A DNA stretch of 64,000 nucleotides from Apostichopus japonicus (Eukaryota; Echinodermata; Holothuroidea; Aspidochirotida; Stichopodidae), in the NCBI RefSeq assembly GCF_037975245.1, contig NC_092571.1, forward strand, positions 3,427,001-3,491,000, in the 5' to 3' direction. Shown piece by piece: positions 1 through 13,167 of the stretch. Under the pieces are notes generated by a model, which ran no database searches, was not told where the DNA came from, and was given only the letters and a program-made list of their open reading frames with translations. Made by a program: the position numbers and the translations under genes. Within the stretch, counting starts at the first letter, position 1. Each line of letters starts with the position of its first letter.

Positions 1-284
1 CAATTGATCACTGTTGGTATGCCAAGATCGGATCTCTATTTGTTTTTTTTGATTCAGGAGGGGATTTTGTAGAGCTGCTTATTTCAGCTTTTTTGGACAC
101 TATGACTATCACTGTACAGTATTAAAGTCATTTGTTTCACTACCTGTAGTCAATTTTCTTATCTGTTCAAGAGACACTGGTAAATGTTTTAATTTTCCAA
201 TTTGCTTTATATATGATCTATGATAATCACAAAAGGTCTCTGTACTGCAAACTGTTGACAATCCTACTGTTCATTCACCAACTA
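1..284. other. no feature seen
   Basis: AT-rich sequence to the left of the inverted-repeat element that starts at 285. I see no exon or repeat in it. Confidence 0.5.
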
Positions 285-3200
285 CAGTACTGATTTCGCT
301 TAACTCCCGTTGAAAAAAAATCAACGATCGATAACAAAAGTTAAAAATCGATAAAAAAAGTTGAAAATCGGTTAATTTCGTTGACAAGATTTAGACTACT
401 GCGGGCACGGTTGTCAACGAAGTTTCAACGAAATTTCCACGAAAGTTATCGCGATCAAAAACCGCAAAGGCAATTCTAGACATATCAAGGTTGTGACTTG
501 CGTAGAATCCTTAGTCTAACTACAGCCGTTTTCAGACTCTACCAGAAGTTGCCGAGGAATATTACAAACGTTGCAAAAGTGTGATTGTATATAAGACGGA
601 GTAAGTTCTGTACTAGGTGTTTGAAAAATGATTTGGCTAGGATAATAAAAACTAGTCTTGGTCGATCGTAACAAGCACATTCTATGACTCTTAAGTTATA
701 GGCTAGTATTAAACTAGGATAAGTTTAAGTTAACTCACCAAGGAACGCAGTGTCAGAAAAAACAAGAAAAAAATATCAACAATGAAACAGCCGTAGCTGG
801 ATATCAAAGAGATCTTTATTCCCAATAAATTCCTGTTACTTGACGTACTACAGTACCGTTTACTACAGAACCGCACTCACTTTCAAACTTTTCTGAGAGC
901 GCATTCCGTCCAAAAAATCTCCCCGACTTCAATGCACGCAAAAAAAAAAAAAAAAAAACTGTTATTTTCCCCCTAACCCGTTACTGTAAGTTGCGCGCGA
1001 AAGCAGATGGACTGCCCTGGTAAGGTCGCAGCCTGGGTCTGGGCCACCTGTAGTATGCTGCTTACATGTGCATTCCCTACCCTGGATATCCCCACCACCA
1101 AACTTTTTTGAAAGGCTTAGTCCAATCATAAACTTGGCTTTGTCAAATTCACGCCTACCTTATGTTAATTAGCATAGTATTTATATTCGTGGGGGGTTTA
1201 GCACTGCAGAACCTTCATGGCTGGCTGCCTCTAGAAGCAAACATTATTTTACCCCTACTGTTCGTAATGGAATGGATGTTATCTGTTACTTAGTTAATTG
1301 AAAACCAAATATCATTCATATATATATAAGTAGAACAATCCAGCAGGGATAGAAAGTTTATCTTGAATGAACCAATCAAAAGTCGTGCTATTAATAAAAC
1401 TTGAAAACACCTGGCCAGCAAGAGAGTTGCAAACAATTGTTTCCATGACTACTAAGAAAATAAAGCAGTGACTTGGGGGCCCACGTTGGGTAGATTTCTG
1501 TGGAAAATGAATATATTTTCATTGCTTATTTGAGTATTGTATATTGGGAAGAGCTGATCAAACATTACTGGGGAGGGCTTTCAACTGGCCTGACGGCTTT
1601 CAACTGGCCTGACGGCATGTATAAGTTTATTTTAATGAGTAGGGGGAGTTTTTATGAGTCTCCCGGTATGCGTCACATGAGAAGTAAATGTTTTGTTTTT
1701 CGGTTTTATCATCGTTTTTCAAGTGGAACAACTCATAAAATCATGTCAAATGAAAATAACATATATCTGAATATCCTTCCTTAGTTTTACTAATCAGGAA
1801 TGCTTGATAAGGCATGCAATGCATCGTTCGAAAATGTAATTTTAAAGTAGAATTGAAAATGAACGACATAAAACAATATCTGTGAAGCGTGTGGAGCACA
1901 ACTTTGAATATTCGTTGTGAAAGAAAACATAATGAACGATGTTTACTGCGTAAATAAATTTCGCGGAACTGGTACAGTGAAATTACGTACTGCAGCTTAC
2001 GTCAGAGAAGCTCGTAAATGACACAGGTGGATAGAGCGCATCAAAATTCGGTTTAGGAAATCCCTGCACAGCCGACAAAAGTCGATGTCTCCTTCCGTTT
2101 TCGAGTTATAAGCGATTTTGTGTTTTTGCGATATGGTTTTCAGTATATTTTCATTGAATAAGGGCGTTTTGTTGTGTGTGTTTAAATAAGGGTGTGACCT
2201 ATCAGATATTTCGCTAACCGTTTTCACCGTATCGCCTGCCGGTCGGTTAAACGTTTATACGCCGTTTCCCGATCGCGGCTTTTTCGACGCACCGTTACTG
2301 GACTTTTAATGAAAATAGGACGTTATGAGTACAATAATTAAGGTTTTCTTTTCCAGCAGGTAGCAATTCAGGCAGCAAGACAACGATCAATGTATGTTAA
2401 TTACTAATTAGGCCCAATAATATTGCGAACCTTTCGTGTAATAATAATTGCCTAACACACATGATCAGTATTCGTGGTCTTCAGAAGTTCAGATCACTGA
2501 ATTTATATAACTCGGCCTTCGGCAACGTCGTAACTTTTGAAGAAAAAAAAACAATATATTTGTCTATCAATCACAAGATTTTAAACAAAAACTCGCATAA
2601 ATTAGCAAACTTAAACACCTTTCCTACTTACTCATTAAAAGTCATGTTAAGAAAACAAATTACGCACGCACGTGTTGTGCGATGGGTTGTAAAAATCAAG
2701 CTGAAACTGGTTCGAGCAGCCTCCGATTTCATTTTCTTTCTCTTGTGTCACATACATGATACAGTACCTTACATTTGATACAAAAGTTACTTCAAACAAC
2801 AGCTTCCCAAAATTTGTGTCGCAATAGGTTAAGATTTAACCACGCTGCGCAGTACCATTCATAATTTGCATATTACACTCGGCGTCCAGATGGCGGGAGA
2901 ATATAACATCATGTTCAATGTGTTGTGTCGTTCCCATGGTACGATGAACTTGGGCAAGTTGCCAAGTTCGAATGTCAATGACCTACTTATGTTCTGTGAC
3001 CAATGTCAGTGGGAATTATGTGTGTAAAAACTCGGGTTTTTCCATTTGTTATATATATAGAAGTTTTTCCGTAAGCGGAGCGAATTTTAGGGCGGCTCGT
3101 TGATTGTGAGGAAGCACTTATCTAAGCATCAATATTTGTGAAAAAATATCGTAAGTTTTTCATTTTCATTCATTTTCTTTTATGTTTGCCGCAATCGCGC

Positions 3201-4296
3201 CCGCAATGCATGCACATCATAATATCATGTGTGAAAAAATGGCTGTACACGTGCGGACCTGAGAGAGCAAACTGGCCTTGTGTTGTTAATGTTATGACGG
3301 TACTTTCTAGAACGGCCATTTGCGTCTTTGGGGGTCAACATATTTTCACACGGGGTTTTCACCATGCCATTGATCGATGTACACGGGTGATATGTCGCAA
3401 ATATAAACTGAGAAAACGAATTGACGACACTATCATCATGAGCTCATGACTATTGGCCTACTACTTTAGTTATATTAAACACATTATTCATGCCTAAAAC
3501 ATCGTTTTTCTGTTTTTATACTGTAGATAGTTTGCAGTACGTTACTAAGTTCTTTACATATTTTAAAATAATTTTCATGTTTAAAAGTAAACAAAATAGA
3601 AAAAATAAAAAGAGAAAACGCCTTTTTGAAAAATGGAAGCGTCCTCGCAGAATGGGCGGGGCATCTTTATTTTGCTTCAAGTTACATGTTTTCGCTCAGA
3701 AACAAAGTTTCATACTCCAACTCTAATAAAAAACCAAATTTACATCTCTAAAAAATAACTATTTTTCGTAATCTGCAAGTAAACCAAGTTTATATGTCCA
3801 TTCATTGTTATTTAAATGGTTAAACAGCACTCTAATTTATCTGGAAGGGTGCCTCGTGGTACATAGCTTTGACTGCATTCTCTCTTACGTCCTGGCGAAG
3901 TTAAGACTTATGTCACTGTGTTTGGGGTTCACAGTTAGAAAACGTCCCCCGTCAGTTTCACTACATGTTTCTTTGAGTGTCACTACTCATGCAAGTACAG
4001 GAATGCTCTTGAGAAAATTCCTGCCTTCAAACGACTGTTCCAAAGTCTAATCAATACTAATAAACGAAGTTGCTCGTTTTCCGACGTTTCGCGTAACCAC
4101 ACATTGACCTTCTATTTCGTTTAAAAAAGAATTTCAACGTATCGTTGAAAATTCCACGAAGGAAATGACTGAAATAACCAATCGTTAAAATTCGGGGAAT
4201 TTCGATAAAAATCGGGGAATTTCGATGACAAAACGTGGAAATTCGGTTATTTTCCTTTTAACGAATTTTAACGGGAGTTAAGCGAAATCAGTACTG
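285..4296. mobile_element. non-autonomous TIR element A (about 4.0 kb, TA target)
   Basis: The two ends are inverted copies beginning CAGTACTGATTTCGC and continuing through CTTAACTCCCGTT; the left arm starts at 285 and the right arm ends at 4296. Both ends are flanked by the dinucleotide TA (283-284 and 4297-4298), as expected for a TA target duplication. Inside each end are degenerate AT-rich subterminal repeats built on CGTTGAAA/CGAAATT words (about 300-460 and 4120-4270). No transposase-like frame is visible; the longest open frames are about 100 codons and resemble nothing I know. TA targets and CAGT termini are typical of Tc1/mariner-like elements, but the length and lack of transposase make this a non-autonomous copy of uncertain superfamily. 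Confidence 0.75.
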
Positions 4297-4547
4297 TATC
4301 CACTCATAAAGTCACTTGGTGAAGAAATTTAGGATTTCATACTGCTTTCCCGATATCTCGGAAGTCTCTAGATGTTACATACAGTACTGTTCCGGGATTA
4401 TCCACAAAATTGTAAAAAGGCCCTGTATAATTTCAATTATACATGTTTGTTTGGCCTTCAATTCATACAGACAGCTTTTACCTTAGAAAATTTAAGCATC
4501 ATGTTGCACTGTTGCAGTGATGAATAATTAAGCCTTCGGTTACCTTC

Positions 4548-4553
4548 TTTATT
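4548..4553 (-). terminator. candidate polyadenylation signal for exon Z8
   Basis: AATAAA on the minus strand (TTTATT on plus), about 290 bases downstream of the Z8 stop codon. The 4297-4842 interval is best read as Z8 3' untranslated sequence. Confidence 0.45.
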
Positions 4554-4842
4554 TTTTGTATTTGGAAACACATCTACATTTTACCATAGCAACTTGTGGC
4601 TCCTTTCCAATATTTACAGTCTGATACTTGAGAGATATAATTACATAGATGTTAGGACTCTCACTGGAATGGCTGTGTATGGAGGCGACTGAAAATGGAC
4701 GCCAGTGAACTCAGGTGCAACACAGTTCATCAGTAGGGTCTTTCATAATGTAAGGTATAACATTCTAGATTAACATGTCCATTGCAAAATTGATAATTGA
4801 CTAACTAGAGGCAGCCTACAGATAGATACAGGCTTATCATAC

Positions 4843-5324
4843 CTAGACTGGATTATCCTGTTTATGCTTGGCTTCATGGTGGCCACGGATTCCTGTGCTG
4901 GCAAAGCCTCGGTCACAAAATCTACACTTGTAAGGTTTGGCCCCTGTATGGAAATTTTCATGGGTTTTTTTTTCACCTGCACTTACAAACGTCTTTGGAC
5001 AAAACTGACATTTAAAGGGTCTCTCTCCAGTGTGCCGGCGCTCGTGGACTTTTAAGTTACTCTTGAGACTGAACGGCCGATCACAAAATTGGCACAAAAA
5101 GAAAGTCTTAGTTCTTCCCGCAGCATTATTAGACACTGAGGGATTTCTACCAGATGCAGGGATTTGTGTTTGCCTGCGACGACGTTTCAACGTGGCTTCA
5201 CCAGATTTACCTTTAGAACTGACAGAGGCCTGTGATGGCAGATTATCAAAATTTCTGTAGCTTCCCCCAGGTCCATCTGTGAGTTCTGTCGTTTGCAATA
5301 TTCCTTGTCTGGGGTAGGATAAAC
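4843..5324 (-). CDS. alternative terminal exon Z8: basic linker + three C2H2 zinc fingers
   Basis: Last exon of the array in transcription order. The 3' splice site is the tract ATCCTTGCTTCATAG, and the exon opens GTTTATCC in phase 1, so a preceding G completes a glycine codon. The linker begins LSYPRQGILQT, carries a basic run (KRRRRQ), then GRTKTFFLCQFC leads into three C2H2 fingers (C-x2-C-x12-H-x3-H) joined by TGERPF and TGAKPY linkers; the stop is TAG at 4843-4845. Helix residues -1,2,3,6 read LSNV, SGET and SGIH, so fingers 2 and 3 differ from all other copies. Joined to C1-C7 it gives a 440-residue protein. The longer frame running upstream of the splice site is intron translation. It probably encodes sequence-specific DNA binding; the target is unknown. 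Confidence 0.85.
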
Positions 5325-7660
5325 CTATGAAGCAAGGATAAAGCAATACATTGGGGCCAACTATACAAGCAATTAAAGATAAGCGTACAGGTACGTACAG
5401 TAGTAACTTTCGTAGTATATTGAGGGTAGCGGAGAGGGGTGGGAAGCACAAGGCCAATGGGAATGTACAGTATGTACAGGAACGCCTCTTCAAAACATGT
5501 TTGTAACCTCCGGTCATAATCGACTGACTGAGGGCTTTTTTCTATCCTTTCCCCTCTCCCCCACCCCCCCAAGTGGTGAGAGCAGCATTGTTTTTTTCAG
5601 TAAGACTGCAATACTTGCATGTTATCCACTACACAAACACATCAAACTGAGTTTGTTCTTGGCACACTTCTGTAATGAATGTTAAACTGTTGAAAGGGAA
5701 TTAGAAAATGAAATTTGGAGAAATTGATGTTATGATCATGGCAAATTTCGATACTTGATAAAATTTAGAGAAATCTATAAATTTTGCTTTTATACATACT
5801 TCTATAAACTTTTGATGAAATTGTCTCTTTTGACAGGAGAAGGAGAAACGTGGGGGGTGGGGTTGGAGGGGATAGTTGCCCTTCCGAAGGAACTCATCTA
5901 GTCTAGATATGACCATTGTTCAAGTGCAGTATATATTCGTTGTATATTTCAAAACAAAACTGATCAGGATTACTCAGCTTTTCTGTTTACAAGTCAATAA
6001 TTCTCCAAACAAAAACTTTTGTACTGAATGGCATAAAAGTTTAAAACTTATAATTATTTTAAAAATCCATAATGAAAGTAACTTTTGCTGTGGACTTCAA
6101 AATGGGGAATCTTTCTGTTTCTACCCAACAACGAAACTCATTAGATGCATGATAAGTTTCACTAGTCAGGTTTCATTTGCAAAGGTTGAAGAAAATGTAA
6201 ATGTTCTTGAAGACTTCCAATTTTACTGTAATGCATGTGGTCAACACTGATATATATGACACACTGTATGTAAACCAAGACCTTCCTCATATACATCATT
6301 GATCACTATGATGCAATTGATGACAAACTCTACATGGTGTGCCTTGATTACTGTAGCTACACTCCAATCTTGTTTTGAAAAATACTAGCTAGGTGTAGTC
6401 AAGTTACAGAAATTGGCAAATAATTGAAAATTTGCAAACAGCAGATTTCAAACTTACAGTAGCAAATTAATATTCAAAGACTTAGACATACAGTAAATCG
6501 AGAAATAAAGGTAACAGCTCACACAGAGACACACACACAATATACTGACAGACTGACTGACTGAGGCAAGTTTAAAGGTCATCAGTATTGCCCTCACATA
6601 TGCTAGAATGTCAAGTAATGGTCACCCATGTTCAAATTTTAAACAAGGATATTACCGTCTCTCTAAATGAACTTACCCATCACACCAACAAATAATATTT
6701 AATCATCTATATTGATTCTCATTAATTACTTAGAGTGCAATTTAGGCGATCAATGATATATTGATATTACCCATCATACTGACATATAATATTTAATCAT
6801 CTATATTGGCACGCATCAATTACTTAAAGAGTAATTTAGGCGATCAAAGACTCTGGCAAAGTAACTTTTGTAAACTTCTAAAGTTCTAGCAAAATTTGGG
6901 GCCAATACTCATGAGTGATGACATTAAAAATAAAAGATGTCAGGAAACCACCTACTATACAACATTTGCAACTTTCTTTGCTGGTAAACCTTCCATTCAA
7001 CCACAGTAACGTTGTATGTATGAAAGTAACTCACTATACGGTAAGCAAAAGTTGTTCAGCTGTAGCAAATTTGTGCACCTCCGATCAGAAATTATTGACA
7101 GATGCAGGTGTACGGTACACACAGACAGGGAACTCTTAAACAAAGAATCTTAAGCAAAGATGTGGTGTTGGAGTGGTGTGGTGTTGGTGTGGTTGGAGTG
7201 GTGTTAGATTGGACAATATTGTGGTTTGACTGTCGCACATCCTTTATACGGACCTCCATTCATGTCAGTTCAGAAAACACTTTCGTAGCCAACTTACTAG
7301 ACATACGCAACAGGTATAGGTTAATGTACCATACAGTACCTACATGCCAAGAGGTCAAACTACAACTTCAAACATTAGTTGCAAACCATTCAATGTCCAT
7401 TTAAGGTTCTATTAAGCAACGTACGGCCTAATCCCAGATGAGATGTCCTGCTGCTGTTATGATGACGTACACTTTTACTGACGCATTGAACTAAGTACAG
7501 TATATCATATTGTATATATCTACTCCCCCCTCCTATTTGAAAGTTTTTCAGGGAGGGAGCAAGGAGCACATGTGTACCCAGTTTTTGTTTTCTGCATAAT
7601 TAGTTTTCTGCACTCCTAATTAACTACTTAATCCATTAATTATGTATTTCCGGCACATCC
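5325..7660. other. spacer between Z8 and Z7
   Basis: No coding exon recognised. It would be intron for transcripts ending in Z8 and 3' untranslated or flanking sequence for Z7. It contains the two-copy repeat at 6672-6850. Confidence 0.5.
6672..6850. repeat. two-copy direct repeat, about 95-105 bp unit
   Basis: The stretch from CCCATCACACC through TTTAGGCGATCAA is followed directly by a second diverged copy (CCCATCATACT ... TTTAGGCGATCAA). Both contain AATATTTAATCATCTATATT. Confidence 0.7.
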
Positions 7661-8139
7661 CTACGCTGATTGTTCGCGTTTATGTTTTGTTTCATGATGA
7701 CCCCGGTTCCCGGTGCTGGCAAAACACATATCACAATATCTACACTTGTAAGGCCTAGCCCCAGTATGGAGGTTTTCGTGAGCTTTTCTCTCGCCTCCAC
7801 TGATAAACCCCTTCGAACAAAACTGACATTTAAAGGGTCTCTCTCCGGTGTGTCTACGCTCGTGGGTTTGGCAGTTACTTCTGAGGCTAAAGGGATGATC
7901 ACAAAACCGGCACAAAAAGAAGGTTTTAGTTCTCCCCGCAGGAGTGTCAGAAACTGCAGAATTTGTCTGGGATGTGAGACTTTGATTTTTCTTACGACGC
8001 TTCGACACGTCTCCACCCAATTTACGGTTAGCTTTGACAGAGGCCCTCGATGGCTGACTAGACAAATTCCTGTTACTTCCTTCAGAGCCATCTGCTAGTT
8101 CTGTAGTTTGCAGAATTCCTTGACTGGGGTAGAATAAAC
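7661..8139 (-). CDS. alternative terminal exon Z7: basic linker + three C2H2 zinc fingers
   Basis: The 3' splice tract is ATCCTTGCTTCATAG; the exon starts GTTTATTC (phase 1) and stops at TAG, 7661-7663. The linker begins LFYPSQGILQT, the second of two alternating subtypes, and includes a KRRKKN basic cluster. Three C2H2 fingers follow with TGERPF and TGARPY linkers. Contact positions (-1,2,3,6) read LSNT, SGEA and SGNH. Finger 1 has DHPF where most copies have DRPF. With C1-C7 the protein is 439 residues. No minus-strand AATAAA was found close downstream, so its 3' end is not placed. Confidence 0.85.
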
Positions 8140-8915
8140 CTATGAAGCAAGGATAAAAGTGGCCCGCTTTTATAAGCAATCAAGACGTTATGTAACTGTT
8201 AGAAAAGCAGTTTTAAGTCTCACCAAAGAATCCGCAGGTTTTTTTTTCTTTTTTTGAAAAGATGAAACTGAGGATATATATTCCCTTCATAGCCACATAA
8301 AATTCAGACAAATTGTTAGTGAGGTTTATTGCATGTTTATATTGATGTATTACTGCTGTTCCTCCACCCAAGACTTCAAGTTGTACACCTTAATATCACT
8401 CTGACCAAGTTAGATCATATTAGTAACATATCTGAAAAGCCAACAGTCCAATCCAAACCTTCTAAGTGCATACAGTACCAAATTGCATGGATATCTTCTG
8501 AAACTGCTTTTTGAATGTGATTTATACAGCAGTTAAATGTCTGGGAAGAGGAATGAGAGGACGGGTTGGGGAGGGGTATATTTTTACAGTCAAAATGGTA
8601 TCATTTAGTGACATGCCACTTAACATTTATTCATTAGTTGCAAAATCTTGAAGGGAATCCCCCTTTGACTAGCTGTAAACTCACTTTGAGAAATACAAGT
8701 AACATTCAGCATACTTGGTGAAACTGCAGGCACAGTGCGAAAACCAGTTAATTCATAACTGGTCTTGTTCAATGCAGAAGCCTTATAAAGATAACATGAA
8801 CAACTTGACTACCTGCTTCCCTTCACCTCTAAACATCTTCATTGTAAAGAATATACATGAACATTCTGCCTTTTCCTCAACTTGACAAATCATTTGAAAA
8901 ACTCTGCAGCATAAA
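8140..8915. other. spacer between Z7 and Z6
   Basis: Short spacer containing the probable 3' end of Z6 transcripts (AATAAA at 8626-8631). No other exon seen. Confidence 0.5.
8626..8631 (-). terminator. candidate polyadenylation signal for exon Z6
   Basis: Minus-strand AATAAA about 285 bases past the Z6 stop codon, a similar distance to that seen for Z8. Confidence 0.45.
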
Positions 8916-9403
8916 TCAAGAGGTTGATTGTTCTTGCTTATGTTTCTTTTCATGATGGCATTTGTTTCCGGTGTTAGCAAATCTTTTCTCGCAAAATCGA
9001 CACTTGAAAGGTTTGGCCCCCGTGTGAAAATTCTCATGGGCCTGCCTTTCACTTTCTCTGACAAACAGCTTCGGACAAAACTGACACTTAAAGGGTCTCT
9101 CTCCAGTGTGCCTGCGCTCGTGGATTTTACAGTTGCTTCTGAGGCTAAAGGGCCGATCACAGAATTGGCACAGAAAGAAAGTCTTAGTTCTTCCTGCAGC
9201 ATTATTAGACGCTGAGGAATTTGTACCGGACGTAGGGCTTTGCCATCTCTCGCGTCGTCGTCGGTTCGACTTGCCTTCGCTCAATTTTTTCCTAGATTTG
9301 ACTGAGGCACTTGATGGCAGATTAGCAAAATCCCTGTAGCTTCCCTCGGGGCCACCTCTAAGTTCTGCTGTTTGCAATATTCCTTGTCTGGGGTAGGATA
9401 AAC
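8916..9403 (-). CDS. alternative terminal exon Z6: basic linker + three C2H2 zinc fingers
   Basis: The 3' splice tract is ATCCTTGCTTCATAG; the exon opens GTTTATCC in phase 1 and ends at TGA, 8916-8918. The linker begins LSYPRQGILQT (same subtype as Z4 and Z8) and carries NRRRRER. Three C2H2 fingers: contact residues LSNI, RSEA and NGNH. The arginine at -1 of finger 2 is shared only with Z4. Joined to C1-C7 it gives 442 residues. It ends in a short KHKQEQSTS tail. Confidence 0.85.
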
Positions 9404-11631
9404 CTATGAAGCAAGGATAAAGCAATACATTGTGGCCATCTTTAACCAGCAATTAGAAAAGCAGGTGTGTAGAATAACAGTAATGTTGCTTCACTTGATG
9501 TACAACTTAGGCTATTGGGAGCTTCATTAGTTGCTTTACACTTCTCTTCACACAGAGCATGGAACTTGTAATGCACACAATTACCTTCAGTCAATAACTG
9601 ACTACGATATTAAAATCAAAGTTAAGACACCCTGTCGAATAAGGAAACCTATACTGTACAGCAGTTGCAAACTTCCTACCAGCGGGGCTGAATCAATATC
9701 AAAAGAAAAATAAAGATCAAATCAGCTGACCAACTATTGTTTGATACTGCACGACATAAACGACTATGCCCTATGCAGCCTCACTGTAGCCCCATCAGCG
9801 TCCTAAGTTTGCCCCAAATTATTTTATTTCATTTTATTTATACATGGTTATAAACATATTATTGCTGTTTTAAAAAATCACTGCAAAGACTTGCCAGAAA
9901 TCATGCAGTGTACGGTAAAAGTAACCTTCCAACAAGAGAACTTCAGTGTCATGGACAGGATTTGGCTATTAAATTTCTGTTCAACTGTCTAATTCAATAG
10001 TGCTATACGTGCAGCCATGTACAGTATTATTGGGGCTTGAACTGTCACACCGAAATAAAAATTAATTTGAACAGAAATGCTTTAATTTTCAATAACTTCC
10101 TGTACATGCCAATAAACATCATGTTAATGGATATTGAACTTGTTCAAGAAGTCTCTCTTAAAAATCATTTTTTTTCAAAAAGAATGCAGAAATAATGTTC
10201 ATAAAGAATGGAGGAGTGGGAGGCTGTTGGCAAAAGAGGAGACCTGTATCGTAGTGGTACCATACATGAGGATGCATTGGTGATGTCCCCTATGAGTGAT
10301 GTCAGGCCTAAACCTCAATAATCAAGTTTAACCATTGTATATTATAAGGGTAGTCAAATTTACTGAAGTTCATCATTTCTCAACTGAACATCATTAAGGT
10401 TAAATCCCTTTTAACTGAAAAGCTGATACCCTCCCCTTGATCCCGTCCCCCCACCCCCCCCCCCCCGATTGGACAGGTGATACACCAATCTGCATAATTG
10501 TCTGGTGAATGTGTTATACTGTGTATACTAGTTCAGGGAAAAGTTTCTTCTTTTGGTTGTCCTTCAACCACTGAATCTTACATTTTAGTTTTGCAAACAG
10601 CACATTTGGTCTTCCCAAAAAATGTACCAAAACAATTAACGAATGACCAATATGTCTAACGTACAGTAGGAGAGATGTGTCTATTAGGAAAACAGAGCAT
10701 CAGCTTTAGGCCAGCTAATTTCCCCTTTTAATGGATCTTAGCCCTGCCAGTACTTTAGTTGTATATCAGTATCTCCAATGTGATGGAGGTTGATACAAAT
10801 TAATCATATGTGGGGTGGTATTTAAAAGATGCAATGCAAATTTGAATTGCAACGAAACAATCATTCGCCCGTCCTCAAGACCACCTCCAAAGTTGATTTT
10901 ACGCGCGTCCCAAGAGAAGTTTGGCCGCCTTGGTTAAAACCCACAACCATTAAAATATTGCCCTGCCTTCCAAGGCAAATTTTACAACAATACAGTTTGT
11001 TGGTTAGCTTGCATTCTAAAGGTTGACATCACAAAGGAAGAGAACAATAACATTCTTTGAAGTTACTAAGCTATATTAACACCAGTACAAAAAATCGTTT
11101 GGGCTAAAAATTACTTGTTAAATGGAATAATTATTACTACGAAGGTTTAAAAGGTAACACTGCTGACCACATAAAGATATGCTTTTTTTCATTTCATTAC
11201 ACACATCTTGCAAAAGCAGTCACATGCTAACTACTGCACTGTCAAAATCTGTTTGTCCTACCTCCTGTGTGTTACTTTCCTTTCACAAATATTTATTTTA
11301 AAGCCTCTTTTTGCCTTTCAATGCCAACCATTTGGCACTGATTTCAAGTGGTAAATATTTGATACTATGTACTTGCGATCTGTTACAATGCAGTTCATGA
11401 TCTTGCCTAGATGAAAGTTCAAGATTATGTAATGAAAAAAGCCAAATTCTCCCCAAAATTTACTTTTCGTACTTGGTAAAATATGCCATCTGGGTGATAA
11501 TATTTAGTTGATCAACTTAACTGAGAAATACTCAGGTTTGGAAAAGGTTGCCAAAAATTGGTGAGAAATTTAAAAAAGAGCTTCCCAAACACACACTGGA
11601 AAGAAAATGTTTACAGAAATATCCCAGATTG
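9404..11631. other. spacer between Z6 and Z5
   Basis: About 2.2 kb without a recognisable exon. It includes simple C-rich runs near 10441-10470 and a candidate poly(A) signal for Z5 at 11292. Confidence 0.5.
11292..11297 (-). terminator. candidate polyadenylation signal for exon Z5
   Basis: Minus-strand AATAAA about 335 bases downstream of the Z5 stop. Confidence 0.4.
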
Positions 11632-12110
11632 CTAGGTTGAAGTTTCACGTTTATGTTTCTTTTCATGATGGCATCTGTTTCCGGTACTAGCAAAACCCTT
11701 TTCACAGTATCTACACTTGAAAGGCTTAGCCCCGCTATGAAGATTCTCATGAGCTTTTCTTTCACTTCCACTGACAAACAGCTTTGGACATGTACGACAT
11801 TTGAAGGGTCTCTCTCCAGTGTGCCTGCGCTCGTGGACTTTACAGTTACTCCTGAGGTTGAAGGGGCGGTCGCAGAAACGGCACAAAAAGAAGGTCTTAG
11901 TTCTTCCAGAAGGATTACTAGACTCAGAGAGATTCGCTTGCGATGTACAAATTTGCATATTCTTGCGAGTATTCGACTTGTCAACACCCGACTTATTCCT
12001 AGATTTGACAGAGGCCCTTGATGGTGGATTACCAACATTCCTGTAACTTCCCTCAGGGCCTTCTGTATAAACTGCTGATTGTAATATTCCTTGACTGGGG
12101 TAGAATAAAC
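11632..12110 (-). CDS. alternative terminal exon Z5: basic linker + three C2H2 zinc fingers
   Basis: The 3' splice tract is ATCCTTGCTTCATAG; the exon opens GTTTATTC in phase 1 and stops at TAG, 11632-11634. The linker begins LFYPSQGILQS (same subtype as Z3 and Z7) and is otherwise among the most diverged, with NTRKNMQICTSQ. It then has GRTKTFFLCRFC and three C2H2 fingers with TGERPF and SGAKPF linkers. Contact residues are LSNV, SSEA and SGNH. The joined protein is 439 residues. The finger 1 helix starts NLRSN where the others have SLRSN. Confidence 0.85.
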
Positions 12111-13167
12111 CTATGAAGCAAGGATAAAAGTACTAGATTGTACACAGCTTTACTGATAACTTGAACAAAAATATCTTATTGTGCTTTATGCTGAAATGTT
12201 ACAAGTGGGCACCACAAGTATACAGTATGTTGAATGGACTTATTATTGGTAGTGGGTTTGGTACAATATGCCGACCACATGCAAACAGCTACTTATAACA
12301 GAAATTAAATCTTTCCTGCCCTTTCACTTTAATACAACAACAAAAACAGAATTTTTCTTTGGAAACGGGTGATTGTTCTACATAAATATAAAAAAACAAA
12401 ACAAAACTTGGGTAAATTACATTTATTTTGGTTTTCTCTGAATGCAACTGTCCTACTCCCTCCAGCCTGTAGAGTATGAAGGAATAATTACTGTTCATGA
12501 TATCCAACTCTTAATGGCAGCATAAACTGATCCACTTGAACGTCAACATACTGCACTGTGTACCTTTTGAGGGTACCTTAACTAGAGAACTCTTAGCCGA
12601 CACTACAAAACGTTACATATTTATATCATCTCATCAAAAAGAATGTTTTCAAGAATTCCTGCAAAGACTGCTTTATACGTCAGTTAATTTACTACTGCTA
12701 GACGGCATCTCACAAAGAGTCTTCAAGAGGCTTAGAGTTGTTTATAAACAATGAATGGGTGAGATGTTTGAGTATAATATACTGTATTCTACACAATATA
12801 TTTAAAACAAAAGGAAAATTTCATTTCTTAATTTACTATTTTGGAGGTTTTGAATTGGGAAGATGCAGTGAGGTGGGGAAGTGCTGCGTTGGTTGGAAAG
12901 GCATATTTGAAGTGTAATATGTTCATACTAAATGTTGCTATGTTCATTAAATGACATTCAACACTGTAAACATGTAAGCTATTCTCTGTTAGGAAACCAC
13001 AACATGCAATATTCTAAACCAACCCTCTACTCCCTCTCCCAACACCCCTCCCCCCCCACACACAAACATTCCACCTTAACATTTATTTCGATTTCATAGC
13101 CTTAAAATAGTTTGTGAAGAAATTACCCACTACTGACTGTACTCTTGATGGGCACAAGGCAGTGAAG
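12111..13167. other. spacer between Z5 and Z4
   Basis: No exon recognised. The poly(A) signal proposed for Z4 is at its right edge (13082). Confidence 0.5.
13082..13087 (-). terminator. candidate polyadenylation signal for exon Z4
   Basis: Minus-strand AATAAA about 80 bases downstream of the Z4 stop codon. Confidence 0.4.

Noticed and set aside
4864-8098. Plus-strand open frames opposite the zinc-finger exons
   Set aside because: They mirror the conserved minus-strand exons at every copy and have no start context or domain; antisense shadows.
8916-9452. Longer reading frames of the zinc-finger exons starting with intron-side methionines (e.g. MLVKDGHNVLLYPCF)
   Set aside because: The upstream part translates the conserved 3' splice tract CTTGCTTCATAG; the exon begins after it, and the same false start appears at several copies.
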